Positions 40,294-51,215 of a stretch of 64,000 nt of DNA are shown one piece after another (the first letter of the stretch is position 1; every line of letters begins with the position of its first letter). Position numbers and translations under genes: made by a program. The DNA is from Euborellia annulipes (lineage: Eukaryota; Arthropoda; Insecta; Dermaptera; Anisolabididae). The notes beneath the pieces are model-generated. The model saw nothing but the letters and a program-made list of their open reading frames with translations. It had not been told where the DNA came from and did not search any database. The DNA is taken from NCBI GenBank assembly GCA_023213315.1, contig JAKCPI010009401.1:1-64000 (forward strand), in the 5' to 3' direction.

Positions 40294-41238
40294 AACCCTA
40301 TATAAAAATATATATACAAAATTACCAAATTTTCTTAGCCCTATACCATCATCCAAAAAATAGTAAGATATGGAGGTGTTGTTTAGATATTTTTGGGTAG
40401 AAACCATAGAAGGATTACGTAAGTAGTTAGGCGGAGGGACACACATTGTTTATTTTTTGCTGGCACGGGGGGTGGGGGGGGGAGTGAGATTAGTCAGTTA
40501 CTTATGCCGATATTTTTAATACAAATGTTCTTTAACAGAAAAAATATGAAATGCTTACTCGGATATAGACAGGGGGTAATGATTTATTTATTATTGCTGA
40601 CAAAAATTGCTTAACTAATACCTAAATGGTTCCATATTTCAAGGTTTATATAACATTTTTTTGTTTTTTCGCCATCTGAGGAAATATAAACTTTGAAACG
40701 ATAACCTACTATTAATTATTTTTAAATTCAGTCACATTTAACAATTTTTTTTAAAACAATTGTATTTTATTATTGTATTTCGAAAGATTTGGACCAGAGG
40801 AAGATGAAAAAATCTTAAAAAATATTTACAGGGCATTTTTACTGCTTCCTGCGGACGCGGGATTCAGTTTTTTTAATACATCACCTTTGTGATTTGTCAA
40901 GTTTCATCTTCACGGCTGAATGATTCCAAGGAAATTAAAAAACTACGCACACATATAATCAGAATTAATTTATTAATTTTTAACAAAATTAAATTATTAG
41001 ATCTATTTTATGAGCAATAAAAATTAAATTTTTAACATATAATTAAATCTTGAATATTCAAATATGTAAATAAATATATACATTAATAATGTTGAATTTG
41101 AATTAGACTGATCAAATTTAAAGTTCTATGGTAAATTAATTTAATACTAAACACCAATTATAATAATGACCAAAGCTAATTATTAGCTAATCAAATATTA
41201 AGGCTACTTGATTATAACTAGCAATTTTTTATTCAAAT
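40294..41238. other. Gene-free AT-rich interval
   Basis: A G run at 40467-40481. A 79-codon minus frame (40207-40446) overlaps the hAT element end and has no domain. Confidence 0.35.
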
Positions 41239-41239
41239 T

Positions 41240-41310
41240 ATAATGGCTACCAATTAATTTTAATAAATAAGGAAGGGGTCTAAATGACCTCAGATGACGA
41301 AAAAGAAAAA
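41240..41310 (+). repeat. SINE 3' fragment
   Basis: AATGGCTACCAATTAATTTT and GGTCTAAATGACCTCAGATG, followed by an A-rich tail at 41300-41315, are the 3' part shared with 31840-31930 and, more distantly, 35415-35585. Confidence 0.5.
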
Positions 41311-41403
41311 AAAACAACTGACTATTGGTAAAGTTTAATTTGCTCTTGAAGTAAACGACAATTCATAGGTTCGTTTTTAGTTCAAAAAATAACTTGATAA
41401 GGG

Positions 41404-41575
41404 AATATCATCATTACTATGAATATAAAGCGCTAGCCATTCACTTCCGGTGTATGTAACTTGTATACCACTCTTTCGCTGATTGGCCAGAGCCAGAGGA
41501 AGCGGAGCAAGAAAGGGAAATTTAAAACTTTAAAATTTTGCAATTGTTACATCTTTACATCTTTTCCTGTCTCTA
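41404..41575 (+). repeat. Dispersed repeat, partner of 29365-29640
   Basis: ATATAAAGCGCTAGCCATTC, CGCTGATTGGCCAGAGCC and AAATTTAAAACTTTAAAATT align with the minus strand at 29470-29640. No coding content. Confidence 0.6.
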
Positions 41576-42415
41576 GTTAGCTCCTTCTGCGTTTATTTCC
41601 AGCTAATGAACTGTCAATGTCTAGTTCCACCCGGCTCCTTTTAACTAATTTCTTCTTTACTGGGGAGGAACCCTCTCAACACGGGCGCAACCTACACTTT
41701 CGAGAGGATTAACAAATCAAATTAAAGTATTTTTGGAAAATATTTATAAAAATTGTTATTAAATCTTCCTACACAGAAGTGGTTTAAATAAATTCTTTTT
41801 CTCTTTTCTTTATTATCTTTATCTTTTTTTGAACGAAAATAATTTTTTTCTCATACAAAAGATTTTTGTTTTCATTATTTAAGCTTAAGACAATTAAAAT
41901 CATTTTTTTATTTGAAATCTTTTTAAAAGAAAACCTTTTTAATATTGAAACAATACTGGGGGGCATATACCAGATACATAAAAATGATATTTTTTTTTTT
42001 TTTTTTCTTAAAGGCCAGCCCATGACAATTTCCTTAGCATTTTTTTAATTCCCCTTTGCGGCTTCTGAAGCCATTTAGGGTTATAATTGTTTAATATGTC
42101 GTTGGGTACCGAGGTGCTTTCACACACAAAATTTATCCAACTTGATTTAGGATGCCTTCTCCTGAGGAAGGAAACGGTAACCCACCTCAGTATACTTCTT
42201 TGCAGAAACCACTACCTGTCAGTTCTGTTACTAAGGATTTAAATTTATTAGAAATATTCTTTATTGAAATTTTTTATGACTAATTAAAAAAACTAAGATA
42301 AGTAGAAAAAAATCTCTATTAGGAAAAGTTTATATTTTTTAAAAATCTAAAGAGAGAAAATTATTGTTTTTTATTATTAATAGTCGAATCTTAAAGTTAA
42401 TTTGTAATAAAAGAA
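41576..42415. other. Gene-free AT-rich interval
   Basis: Around 42055-42230 the sequence is more balanced (GCGGCTTCTGAAGCCATTTAG, CCTTCTCCTGAGGAAGGAAAC), with a small inverted pair CCTTCTCCTGAGGAAGG. A similar GGCTTCTGAAGTCAT occurs near 53036, so a repeat may be involved. Two frames at 41784-42048 are homopolymer artefacts. Confidence 0.35.
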
Positions 42416-42419
42416 AATA

Positions 42420-42452
42420 GACACCCCTGAAATCCTGGCTACACCACTGGGC
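42420..42452. mobile_element. Lone hAT right end
   Basis: AATCCTGGCTACACCACTG at 42434-42452 is the complement of CAGTGGTGTAGCC, the terminus used by hAT elements here (compare 26281-26516). The rest of the element is not recognisable. Confidence 0.4.
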
Positions 42453-43285
42453 TCGACCCAAGAGACCCAGCAGCATCAATTCGCCCTCTGATCAATTAAA
42501 GACATCTCTAATTAACATAAAATCATGTATTTGCACCTTCTCTTCTTGAAGGGTCTCCGCCTCCACAGTCACCCCATAAATCTGCCACTGCTCATTGTCA
42601 AAGGGGTTTTTAATCCTAAATTTCAATAAAAACAAACCCTTTTTGATGAGCATATTTTAAATTATCTCTGGTACAATAATGACGTTAAAAAATTGTTTAC
42701 TTTGGTCGATTAATAAAACAAATGAATTAACAAGAGAGAGAAATTATAACCCCAAGGGAGAGAGTGAAAGAGAGGAGGGCCTTTATATTTGGCGACGAAT
42801 TAATTGCCCCTGACAAGGCATTGGGGCTCAGGTCAAAACATTCTCAAGAAATTAATTGCCAACATCTTGGAATTTACATTGTCATTACGTCATACGCAAA
42901 ATTCATCTTTGTTTAAATTGAGCGTGTTCTAAAAAATTAAATAATTAATGAGCCGACGGCCAATCAACATAATCGTTTATTTTATTATTAAAAATAGACA
43001 CCACCTTAATAGACAATTAAAAAACTCTTAAAATTCTTACAATTTTTTTTCTCTAATTTATTTTCCTAAAATATTTTCATCGACCAACTGTTATTTGAAA
43101 TTATCATAAGGTTGAGTTCCTTGTACTCATTAATTTCAATGAATTTTTAAAATTCATTCAATCAATCAATGAAATTCAAATAACATTGGCAACACTGATT
43201 AATTAAAAGATCTCGTCATTATAATAATATGTAGCCTGAGTACTGTAAGTGTTTATTAAAAAGATATTAATGAAGATACTGTAAC
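42453..43285. other. Non-repetitive blocks, possible regulatory DNA
   Basis: At 42460-42610 and 42780-42970 the sequence is balanced and unmatched: GAATTAATTGCCCCTGACAAG, GAAATTAATTGCCAACATC and AATAATTAATGAGCCGACGG. Repeated AATTAATTGCC and TAATTAAT words are homeodomain-like. No reading frame. Suggestive of an enhancer, not proof. Confidence 0.3.
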
Positions 43286-43286
43286 T

Positions 43287-43562
43287 AAATTTGAATAACT
43301 ATCTAGTCTTGAATCTCTAATGAGGATCAGGTGCTGTAAGATAGGCAACCCAAATGACCAGCCGAAGAGAAAATAAAAAACAAAATGACCGTCCCAAGAA
43401 TAAATAACTCAAGCTCAGGTATTTAGAACAAAATTGAAAATTAATAATTTATGACGATTATGCATTTGGATTTTTGAACCCAACATAAATGATCATTTGG
43501 GTTGCCTATCTTCCAGCATATGAACCTCATTAGAGATAAAGACTAGATAATCATTCTCAGTT
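43287..43562. mobile_element. Foldback element with about 70-bp arms (GGCAACCCAAATGA)
   Basis: Left arm ACTATCTAGTCTTGAATCTC, TAATGAGGATCAGG, GATAGGCAACCCAAATGA is mirrored by the right arm TCATTTGGGTTGCCTATC, TTCCAGCATATGAACCTC, ATTAGAGATAAAGACTAGATA. No clear target duplication. Arm sequence GGGTTGCCTA-CTTCC recurs alone at 16937, 34142 and 52941, so the family is multicopy. Confidence 0.75.
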
Positions 43563-45370
43563 TATGTAAAAATGAAGGAAAATTCGTTTCACCCTGAAAA
43601 TTAAATAAATAATATATATAATGATTGGATTAAATTTTTAAACCGGTAAAATTAATTATTAATTATTAAAAATTGATAGTGGCAATCTAGAAAAGTAGAA
43701 AATATATTATTAATATTCAATGGCTTTTACTTTTATGAAAATTTTATGCTTTTAAAGTGCAAAACTATACAGTAGAATTATGCTGGGATTAAAAGATGAA
43801 TAAATAAATCCACACTGGTGATAGACTATAATAAAGCCAAAAATCCGGATCCAAATTTTAATTTTCAAACTAGAAAATAGAGATCACTAATTCTCAGGAT
43901 TTATTATTCGACCTATAATGGAAATGTAACATCATAGACTATCAAAATAATGAAAATATAAACCCCATTTGGTTGAATTCGGCTTTAAAATATATAAAGC
44001 TCTATTAGTCGGATCAGAGGACGCCATCACTATGCTCGAAATTAATACCTGTATGTTAATCAAACTAATAGCTAAATGATAATTTAGGCTACACCAGATT
44101 ACAAGATTCGGAGTCTAATTAGAAAGGTTTTTTTTTTTATAAATTTAAGAATTTATATTTACGGATAAAAGTCCTTTGTTATATTTTTATTTGCCATTTC
44201 GACTACTGAGGCATGGGGGACGTTCAACACGCTGATTCCTCGAGAACCATCCACCCGAGATTTGTCTGTGCTTGTAATTTCTTAACTGCAGTGATTTAGG
44301 AGACTACTGCTCTAATTATTATTAAAAAAGAGCGATTTCATCCCCATTCTCAAACTATTAAAAGATAGTCTTCAAAAATTTCATTAGAGCCTAATAAATT
44401 TATTAGAAAAAATTTTGATAATACTATTACTGTATATTATTAATAATAAATAATGGTTGGGAAAATGAGACTTTTCTAAGATAAAAATTCATAAAAAACA
44501 AAACACAAATTTCTTCCTTTAAATTCTTGAATAAACAGCATCCAATGAAATGTAAAATTAAAAGAATTATTAATAAAAAAAAAAAATTAAATTAAGGAAA
44601 AGGTTTTCCTTTAAGGCAATTGAGATTGTTTAAGAAAAAAGAAATTAAAGAAATTGAAATTTAGACACACCTTTGTGCTTTATACAGTATATATATTTTT
44701 TTTTCATCGATACAAACAAGTAATCTTTTGTAAAGTAAATAATGCCAAAAGCAGAGATTAAAAAAATATAAATCCGGAACTCGTATAAATGCTTTCTTTA
44801 TAAGATTAAAATATAAATATAATGAAGTTAATAATATAAAAGTAGAAAACTTGTATACAAAAATAAAATGAATACCAAATAAATAACTTCCTATTTCTCT
44901 ATCCCCAGTAGACGGTTTCATCTGTTATTAAGTTAGATAATTGAGTATTCAAAACAGAATAAAGAAAGGTTAGAGGCTATGATAAAAATAAATGGAGGAA
45001 TTGAATGAGAAATATTGAATATAAAATGAGGCCTTCAGCGCCAGAACGGCCTAACTCCACATTTGACTTTTTTGTTTTAAGCCTTAACACTATTCTCATA
45101 ACTTATATTATAAAATACCGTAGAGTCCTAAGCAACCTTCTCGTTTTTATCGCTAGACATGTACTACTCTGAAATTCATGATTTAATAGATACCAAGGAA
45201 TAAAACAAAAAAAGTGAATTGTGGGTTAGGCCTGTTCCGGCGCTGAAGGCCTCAAATGTATTTATAGTGTATTCTGATGCATAAATGAACATAAATTGGA
45301 ATTAAAAAAATATTTGTAGCCGTATTTTGATATAAAAAATTATAGTTGAAGAAGTAAAACAAGAAAATGA
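43563..45370. other. Gene-free AT-rich interval
   Basis: No transposon end or coding frame recognised over 1.8 kb. Slightly balanced patches occur at 44205-44290 and 45030-45250 (GGCCTTCAGCGCCAGAACGG and, inverted, CCGGCGCTGAAGGCC at 45238-45252: a loose inverted pair about 200 bp apart). Confidence 0.35.
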
Positions 45371-45373
45371 AGT

Positions 45374-45580
45374 AAATGTAGTTTCTTTATTGAGATCAGC
45401 CCACGGCCTTGGTTTGGACCACCATCAGAGCTGCTTCGTTGTCGTTTCTCTTCATCTCACTGAAATAAGTGGATAATATACAGTGAGATGGAGAGAAACG
45501 GTATCGAGCAGCTCTGACGATGTTCCAAACCTAGGACCGAAAAGTTGTCTGCGGGCTGATCTCAAAAAGAAACTACATTG
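45374..45580. repeat. Foldback repeat with hammerhead-like core, copy 3
   Basis: Left arm ATGTAGTTTCTTTATTGAG, ATCAGCCCACGGCC, TTGGTTTGGACC, ATCAGAGCTGCT mirrors the right arm AGCAGCTCTGACGATG, TTCCAAACCTAGGACC, GGGCTGATCTC, AAAAGAAACTACAT. The centre is CTCACTG...CAGTGAG. The right arm carries the intact core; the left arm's version has lost the GAAA. Confidence 0.8.
45514..45545 (+). ncRNA. Hammerhead-ribozyme-like core motif
   Basis: CTGACGA (45514-45520), a spacer T, a stem GTTCC/GGACC with one mismatch around AAACCTA (45522-45538), then GAAA (45539-45542). The other arm preserves GGTCC, implying an ancestral perfect GGTCC/GGACC stem. Confidence 0.45.
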
Positions 45581-46190
45581 GCTACATTTTCTGCTTGTTT
45601 TTCTTTCTACAACATCTATCTACTCTACAGCCATACATCCCCCTGTTACAAAAAATTATAGCTACTATATTCAGAAAAATTTTGAAGCTGCATGGAAGTG
45701 CCAATAATGTACGGGGTCTAAATATGAAAAATATGATAGCAATTAATCTCCTCAAGTTTAGGCTACGTCCTTGTAAAAAGAGAATTCAGAATGAAACATG
45801 AATAGTGAGCATGAAAAACAAAATAAGAAGGGAGCTGACTGAGAGTATCCCTAAAAATTAAAAATAAAATTTGGAAAAAAGTGAACGAAAAAAATTAATG
45901 TAAAGAGAGCTCGATTTGCAGGAATGAAATTTTGAAATGATTATATAATAAATCCTTCTATAGAGCAGTGACGTATTGCAGTGCTCAGATTTATTCTTAA
46001 AAAAGACATGGCGCCAAAAAGAAACCAGGTCAATATTCTTTAAAATAAAATGTTATGTTACAAATTAAAATACTGACCTCTGTGTATTCGAATGATATTG
46101 CAATAATAATTTATTTAAATGATTTAAAAGTATTTTTTTTTAAATAGAAAGCTCGCCCATAGGCCTTGTTTAATCTTTATGAGTCTTCCA
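45581..46190. other. Gene-free AT-rich interval
   Basis: Two short plus frames (45483-45707, 45595-45801) overlap the foldback and AT-rich sequence and have no domain. Confidence 0.35.
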
Positions 46191-46194
46191 AATT

Positions 46195-46510
46195 CTCCTA
46201 ACAGAACAACTCAACCATGTGTGTTCGTCTGTCCGTCTGTCCATTCCGCCGTCTGTTTCCTTTCACTTGGCATTGTTCAATCTCTGTTTGTTTTTTAATT
46301 CGCAAAATTCAAACAGGCTTGTCGTTGCAATTAGTTGGCCAATTAGACTTGGCATTGTATTGTGCATGAGGCGGCAACTAAAAAAGACGGCCATTTTGCA
46401 ACGGCCACCGATGATGATTGATTGATTGATTGCCTGCCCCCCCCCCTCCCCCTCTCGCATTTGATGGATCAGCATTGCTCAGCATCAACCGGTCCCTCGA
46501 ATCACATTTT
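46195..46510. other. Non-repetitive block, possible regulatory DNA
   Basis: Balanced sequence with GTTCGTCTGTCCGTCTGTCC, CAGGCTTGTCGTTGCAATTAG and GGCCATTTTGCAACGGCCACC, a GATT microsatellite (46412-46428) and a C run at 46436-46447. Frames of 68-70 codons on both strands are without domains. Confidence 0.3.
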
Positions 46511-47483
46511 ATCATCATTTAATAATTATTATAATATATATAAGGTGCAAATTAAATTAAGAATGCCTCATGAATAATCGGTGAATCAATGAAGAGATTA
46601 TAATAAAATTCAAAAAAACCCGATTAGCTTTTTAATTTGCATAATCACCTAATATGATTATGAAAAAGATGAAAAAAGTACCTACTTTAAATAGCAACAA
46701 ATTCCTTCGAGTTGAGAAATCACCTTACCTGAAACAAGAGAAAAAAATTTTTTATTCAAATTAAATTTATTTATATTTTTTAGTTATTTATTTAATAATT
46801 AAGTACATTACACTTCGAATTTAACCATTTTTTAAAAATTATTATAATAAACTTATTATCTAAAACGTGTCTTTATTATTATAGCTATTTAAAAATTAAA
46901 AGATGCGGAGGCGCAAAAAAAAATTTGTTTTGTGGAAGCGTCAATTCGGAAATTTTTTATTTTTTCTGAGAGTTCTTTTCGGATCATAACACCTTCAAGT
47001 GAATAAATTTCAAAGATTATAAAATATTTTTATTTGAGAAAATGAACAAACGAAGAGCGAAAATATTAATCGAAACAAATAACATTTTTTTCATTTTGAA
47101 ATTCGAATGAACTTGTTAAAAAGTTGTAAATAAATAAAAAAAGAGAGTGAAGTTGTTTATACTCGTGTATGCAATTGAATTTATTCTTTGATCAAGAAAC
47201 ACTTTTCTTTCTAAAAATTAATGGCTTGTTCAGTATGCATTCCGTCTTATTTAAAAACTGGCAGCCATTTATTATTCAAAAGCACGGCTTTTAAACATTT
47301 ATGTAAACGATTCTCAGGCGACTCGGGGCCTCAATTTGAATGTCAATACTTGTTTATAATGAAAAGCCATCAAGAAGACTGATTGGTAAATAAACGAGGT
47401 TTTTTTTAGAAACAGAAAATTATCGAAATTATAAAAAGAAAATTAACTCTTATTAATAATCGAACTATTATACATGTACTTGC
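46511..47483. other. Gene-free AT-rich interval
   Basis: No feature recognised. Confidence 0.35.
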
Positions 47484-47484
47484 A

Positions 47485-47560
47485 GCGGCATAACCAGCCT
47501 TTGAGGGCGGCGGTGGGGGGGGAGCTCAACTAGAGGGTCGTTTTTCGTTACATTTTTTTT
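47485..47560. mobile_element. Lone hAT left end
   Basis: CAGCGGCATAACCAGCC, starting at 47485, resembles CAGTGGCGTAGCCAG-type ends, followed by G-rich GGCGGCGGTGGGGGGGG, typical of these elements. No right end was found. Confidence 0.45.
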
Positions 47561-47730
47561 AGTAGGCCATAAGAATCTCATTCTACTTTTCGAAATGAAA
47601 ATTTTCTCCGGATTTGTGATATACAATGAATTTATTATGAAATTATATTATTGGAAAAAAAAAATTAATGGAATAATTCAATAATAATATTTTGTACCAT
47701 CTATGTTAAAATCAAATTTAAAATACTTAT

Positions 47731-47950
47731 TGTAACATCAGGCTTTTTATGTAAACACTTGCTTTGATGATTGCGTCTAACTTCACGGGAATGATTATAG
47801 ATGGCGCTGACGTCGTTGTCTATAAAATGCACGTAACTCTCCCTTAGAGGTTAGTTCACTAGAGTCGGAGTAAGTGCACAGTATTTGAAAGCAACTGCAG
47901 AATAAGCTTCTGCATTAAATTTTATAAATACTGTATAACTTCGTTGAGAA
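47731..47950 (+). repeat. LTR- or Penelope-like repeat with TATA box, copy 1
   Basis: Begins TGTAACATCAGGCTTTTTATG, then GTCTAACTTCACGGGAATG, AGATGGCGCTGACGTCG, TATAAAATGCACGTAAC (47821), TTAGAGGTTAGTTCACT about 30 bases downstream (initiator position), GAGTCGGAGTAAGTGCACAG and GCAACTGCAGAATAAGC. A TATA box at the right distance from an initiator-like TTAGTTC suggests a retroelement promoter. The hairpin at 47891-47915 has no GAAA here, so the hammerhead-like part is broken. Confidence 0.6.
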
Positions 47951-48815
47951 TTATCACTTATTATATTTTTATTACACTATTGTCTTAAAAAAATTTAGAG
48001 GTGAGGAGAGGGGCTATAAAAGAACTTCGCAGCAGGCGCTTACTACCCTAGCGCCAGCACCCCTTAAGTGCTCACTAAACTATTATTTTAAAAGATCAAG
48101 TAGAAAGGTTAATAAACTCGCTAAAAAATAATAGAGACTTTTGTATACAAAAAATCAAGTGTAAAGTTATAAGCTAATAAGATATATAAAATTCATTCCT
48201 ACACATAAACACAGCACATACACTCTTGTAATTTTCAAATAAAAATGATTTATATAAATGAGATTTTGATTTCAAATTAGAGCTACCTTTTTTTTAGTCG
48301 GTTTTTATTCAGCTTCAGCTCGTTTATAATTTAATCGTGATGGAAAGCAAAGCTAATTAGCCATTAGCAGCCACGCGCCCCGAAATACCTATTCGAAATT
48401 GAATTTATCGTTTGCGAGTGGGATGGAAGCAATCGTTAAAGGAAATTATACTCAGGTGTAATAAAATCAGCTCAAGCTGGACACTCAGACGCGAATAAAC
48501 AGACACTTGTAAAAAGAGCTGATCATTTCTTTTTTTTTTCAATACTAAAAGGAAAATACAGATAAAGGGGTTAATATTGATATATTTAAAAGAGAAGAAT
48601 AATAAGAAAAGAATGTAGATCATATTAAAAGTTCAGAGATAAAGGATTTTGGACTTGACAGCTTTATAATCTGGTTATGTTTTCTTGAATGGCAATCCTG
48701 ACAATGTATGAAGATTTAACTCCTCTACAAAAAAAAAAAAAAAAAATTTCAAAATATATAGGCTAGGACTTTATTTTTCCAAAGGACACTCTTAAATAAA
48801 TAAATAAATCCCCCC
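47951..48815. other. Gene-free AT-rich interval
   Basis: Patches at 48000-48060 (AACTTCGCAGCAGGCGC) and 48330-48430 are more balanced. A 72-codon minus frame (48405-48623) has no domain. A run at 48729-48746. Confidence 0.35.
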
Positions 48816-48817
48816 AC

Positions 48818-49030
48818 CCCGTGGCCGAGACGGCTAAAGTTGTTGATAAATGTCAATAATGATAGTCTGGAGGCCAAAAGCGCGCGCGCGGGTTCGGATC
48901 CCAGGCAGTCCGATGAATTTATAAATAAAAAATAAAATAAATATGCCTGAACCCCCTAATATATATTTATCGTTTCTAAATACTGTGTAGTCTATATGGC
49001 CTAAGATGCCGAAAAGATTAAAATAAATAA
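48818..49030 (+). mobile_element. tRNA-derived SINE (family 1 variant)
   Basis: Head CCCGTGGCCGAGACGGCTAAAG (A box, resembling tRNA-Ser/Leu) and GGGTTCGGATCCC (B box, from 48890), then CAGGCAGTCCGATGAA, GCCTGAACCCCC and TATGGCCTAAGATGCCGAAA. The A-box half differs from 19847-20061 and matches 55191-55372, so at least two head types share one body. Confidence 0.82.
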
Positions 49031-49042
49031 ATATTTGGAGGT

Positions 49043-49249
49043 TAGAATAATTTTGTTTTCGGTTTAACTGTGGTTTATTTGTAAAAGTAGCAACGTTTCG
49101 ACCACTCATTTTGTTGCTTTCTTCAGACACAATTCACCTTTCTAATCTTAACTGAATTGTACCTGAAGAAGGCTACAGAATGAGTGGTCGAAACGTTGTT
49201 ACTTTTACAAATAAACCACAGTTAAAACGAAAACAAAATTCTTTTATTA
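49043..49249. repeat. Foldback repeat with hammerhead-like core, copy 2
   Basis: Left arm AGAATAATTTTGTTTTCGG, TTTAACTGTGGTTTATTTG, CAACGTTTCGACCACTCA mirrors the right arm TGAGTGGTCGAAACGTTG, CAAATAAACCACAGTTAAAA, CAAAATTCTTTTA. Same family as 30689-31056. The left arm keeps CTGAAGA and GAAAC on the minus strand (49095-49126) but its stem is damaged. Confidence 0.82.
49163..49200 (+). ncRNA. Hammerhead-ribozyme-like core motif
   Basis: CTGAAGA (49163-49169), spacer A, stem GGCTAC/GTGGTC (49171-49176 with 49184-49189, including G-U pairs), 7-base loop, GAAA (49190-49193), then CGTTGT. Compared with 30973-31010 the stem bases differ but pairing is largely kept, i.e. compensatory or wobble changes. 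Confidence 0.5.
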
Positions 49250-49254
49250 AAAAT

Positions 49255-50574
49255 GAATAAATAAATACATTTATTAACGACCCCCTTAAAGGCACCTGTC
49301 CTCGGTGGCTAAGTCCAAACAAACACAATACAATAACAAATTAAATACTATAACAACAAAAAAATAAAAAATATTTAAAAATAATTTAAAATTTATTATA
49401 TAGCCAAATTCCTTTTGTTACAGAGTCAATTATATAAAGTAGGATATTAGAGTTATTTAAATTTATGCATTACCCATTCAAATAACGAAAACAAAAAATA
49501 TTTTTCTTCAGTATCTTTTTTCTATCCTTCAAATGTAGATACAAATTTTAACCGTATTTGTTTTCATAAATAAATCGCTTTAAGGCCACCCCCATTTTTT
49601 TTTTTTTTTTCCTTGAATGTCTTAATAGAAAGCAAAACTTCTCCACGCCCTTTTATTGTTAATTAATGACATTAATAATTTAAAAACTTTTTAATCTCAT
49701 CACATAAAATGTTTCTTTTTTTTCTATTTTATTATATTCACTTGTTCTTTCATTTGAGCCAAGAAGTTTGGAAAATATATAATGAATGTATTCAGGAAGG
49801 AAGAAAGAGAGAGACCCCTACCCCTTCGTTCTGACAGAAAGTTTGCAAGTCTCTCTGGCCTATATACAGAGAGACAGAAAGATAGACAGATCATAATCAT
49901 TTTTTTCTGCTAAAGAGAAGGGATAAAAAAATAAATTGTGAAGAATAGAGAAAGAAAGAAGGAAAGAAAGACATTATAAAACTTTCAATCGAATTAATTA
50001 TAAATTCAATCTCTTTAAAGAAATTTTATTAACACCATATTTATTTGATAAAGTTATGGTAAATTATTTTTATTTTTTTTTCTTCCGAGTTTATTTATAA
50101 ATTCAAACATTTTTTACTTTTTTACTTCCTTCCCCTTTTTATTTATTACAAATTGTACTAATAAATATTTTTCCTGAGCGCGGACATAATTAAAGGGGTG
50201 GTGTATTGGTCAAAATAGAGTTGTTGTAAATGTTTGTTCAAAAACGCTTCTTTCATCAGAAATCTGCCATAGGTAAATAAATAATTTATATCTATGGATT
50301 ACATGATTGTGTTGAAATTTTGTACAAAAAACTAGGACTTTGTATTATTGAGTTCCGTATAAAATTTAAACACAATTGGTCAAGATATAAATAATTTAGT
50401 GAAAATAAAGGAGAATATGGTGAAAGATGCATTTCCGTCATAGTCCCATAGTAAATGTGTTTATTAAAGCTTTTGTGGTGTGTATTATTATTAATATGGG
50501 AGTTTTTAATTATAGATCTGCCCTCGGGCTTGGGTTGGATACCAAGTTTTTTTAATTTGATTTTTTTTTTTACT
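49255..50574. other. Gene-free AT-rich interval
   Basis: No transposon ends recognised except a possible SINE head scrap CCTCGGGCTTGGGTTGGATACC at 50522-50543. GA-rich simple sequence near 49795-49985. No coding frame. Confidence 0.35.
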
Positions 50575-50577
50575 TAT

Positions 50578-50828
50578 TGTAACATTATGCTTTTTATGTA
50601 AACATTTGCTTTGATGACTGTGTCTAACTTCATGGGAATGAGTATAGATGGTGCTGAAGTGAGTGTCTAACTTCATAAGAATGACTGTAGATGGCGCTGA
50701 CGTCGTTATGTATAAAATGCACGTAACGGCCCTTTAGAGGTTAGTTCACTTGAGTCGGAGCGTACAGTACTTGAAAACAACTGCAGAATAAGTAGTTGAA
50801 ACGTTGTACAGTATTTTTTAATAACAGT
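50578..50828 (+). repeat. LTR- or Penelope-like repeat with TATA box, copy 2, internal duplication
   Basis: Same order as 47731-47950: TGTAACATTATGCTTTTTATG, TATAAAATGCACGTAAC (50711), TTAGAGGTTAGTTCACT, GAGTCGGAGCGTACAG. A stretch of about 43 bp (TGTCTAACTTCATGGGAATG..., then TGTCTAACTTCATAAGAATG...) is tandemly duplicated at 50621-50703. The hairpin CAACTGCAGAATAAGTAGTTG is followed by GAAACGTTGT (50770-50807), preceded by CTTGAAAA. Confidence 0.65.
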
Positions 50829-50843
50829 CCTAGAGTAACTTTT

Positions 50844-51060
50844 GAGGAGGCAATGGCTAAGCCGGCTAAGCTTAGGATTATGGAGTCCGAAGTCTCAACA
50901 CGACTCGGGTTCGGATCCAGCTTGCCGCAAATAATTCAACCATCCTGCCGAAGTCTCCTCTTAGGGTAGGTAGGGGGATAGCCCCACCGTGGTATCACAA
51001 AGGGCCTAATTGGCCTAAGTGTGTTCCCTCTCTGGGAACGGCCACTTCAACCTAACCTAA
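50844..51060 (+). mobile_element. tRNA-derived SINE with CCTAA tail and exact 15-bp target duplication
   Basis: CCTAGAGTAACTTTT flanks the element at 50829-50843 and 51061-51075 with no mismatch. The head has GGCTAAGCCGGCTAAGC (A-box-like) and GACTCGGGTTCGGATCC (B box, about 50903-50919). The body includes GCCCCACCGTGGTATCAC and GGGAACGGCCACTTCAACC, and the tail is CCTAACCTAA, a short tandem instead of poly-A. The perfect duplication marks this as one of the youngest insertions here. Confidence 0.92.
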
Positions 51061-51147
51061 CCTAGAGTAACTTTTTGTCCAATATAATTATATCTAAATT
51101 ACATTAAGAAAAAGTCAACCAAAATATAAAATTCAAGTAGAATCAAC

Positions 51148-51215
51148 ATTACTTTCTCTTATCTATATATGTATATATTGATATATATAGAGTGAGAGAG
51201 AAAGTATTGAATTTT
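51148..51215 (+). repeat. Family R start fragment
   Basis: ACTTTCTCTTATCTATATATG...GAGAGAGAAAGTATTGAAT is the palindromic start of family R only; the rest is missing. Confidence 0.6.

Noticed and set aside
47731..50828. A full LTR retrotransposon between the two TGTAAC repeats at 47.7 and 50.6 kb
   Set aside because: The repeats are in direct orientation 2.8 kb apart, but the interval holds a SINE, a foldback and no gag/pol traces; they are better seen as separate fragments.
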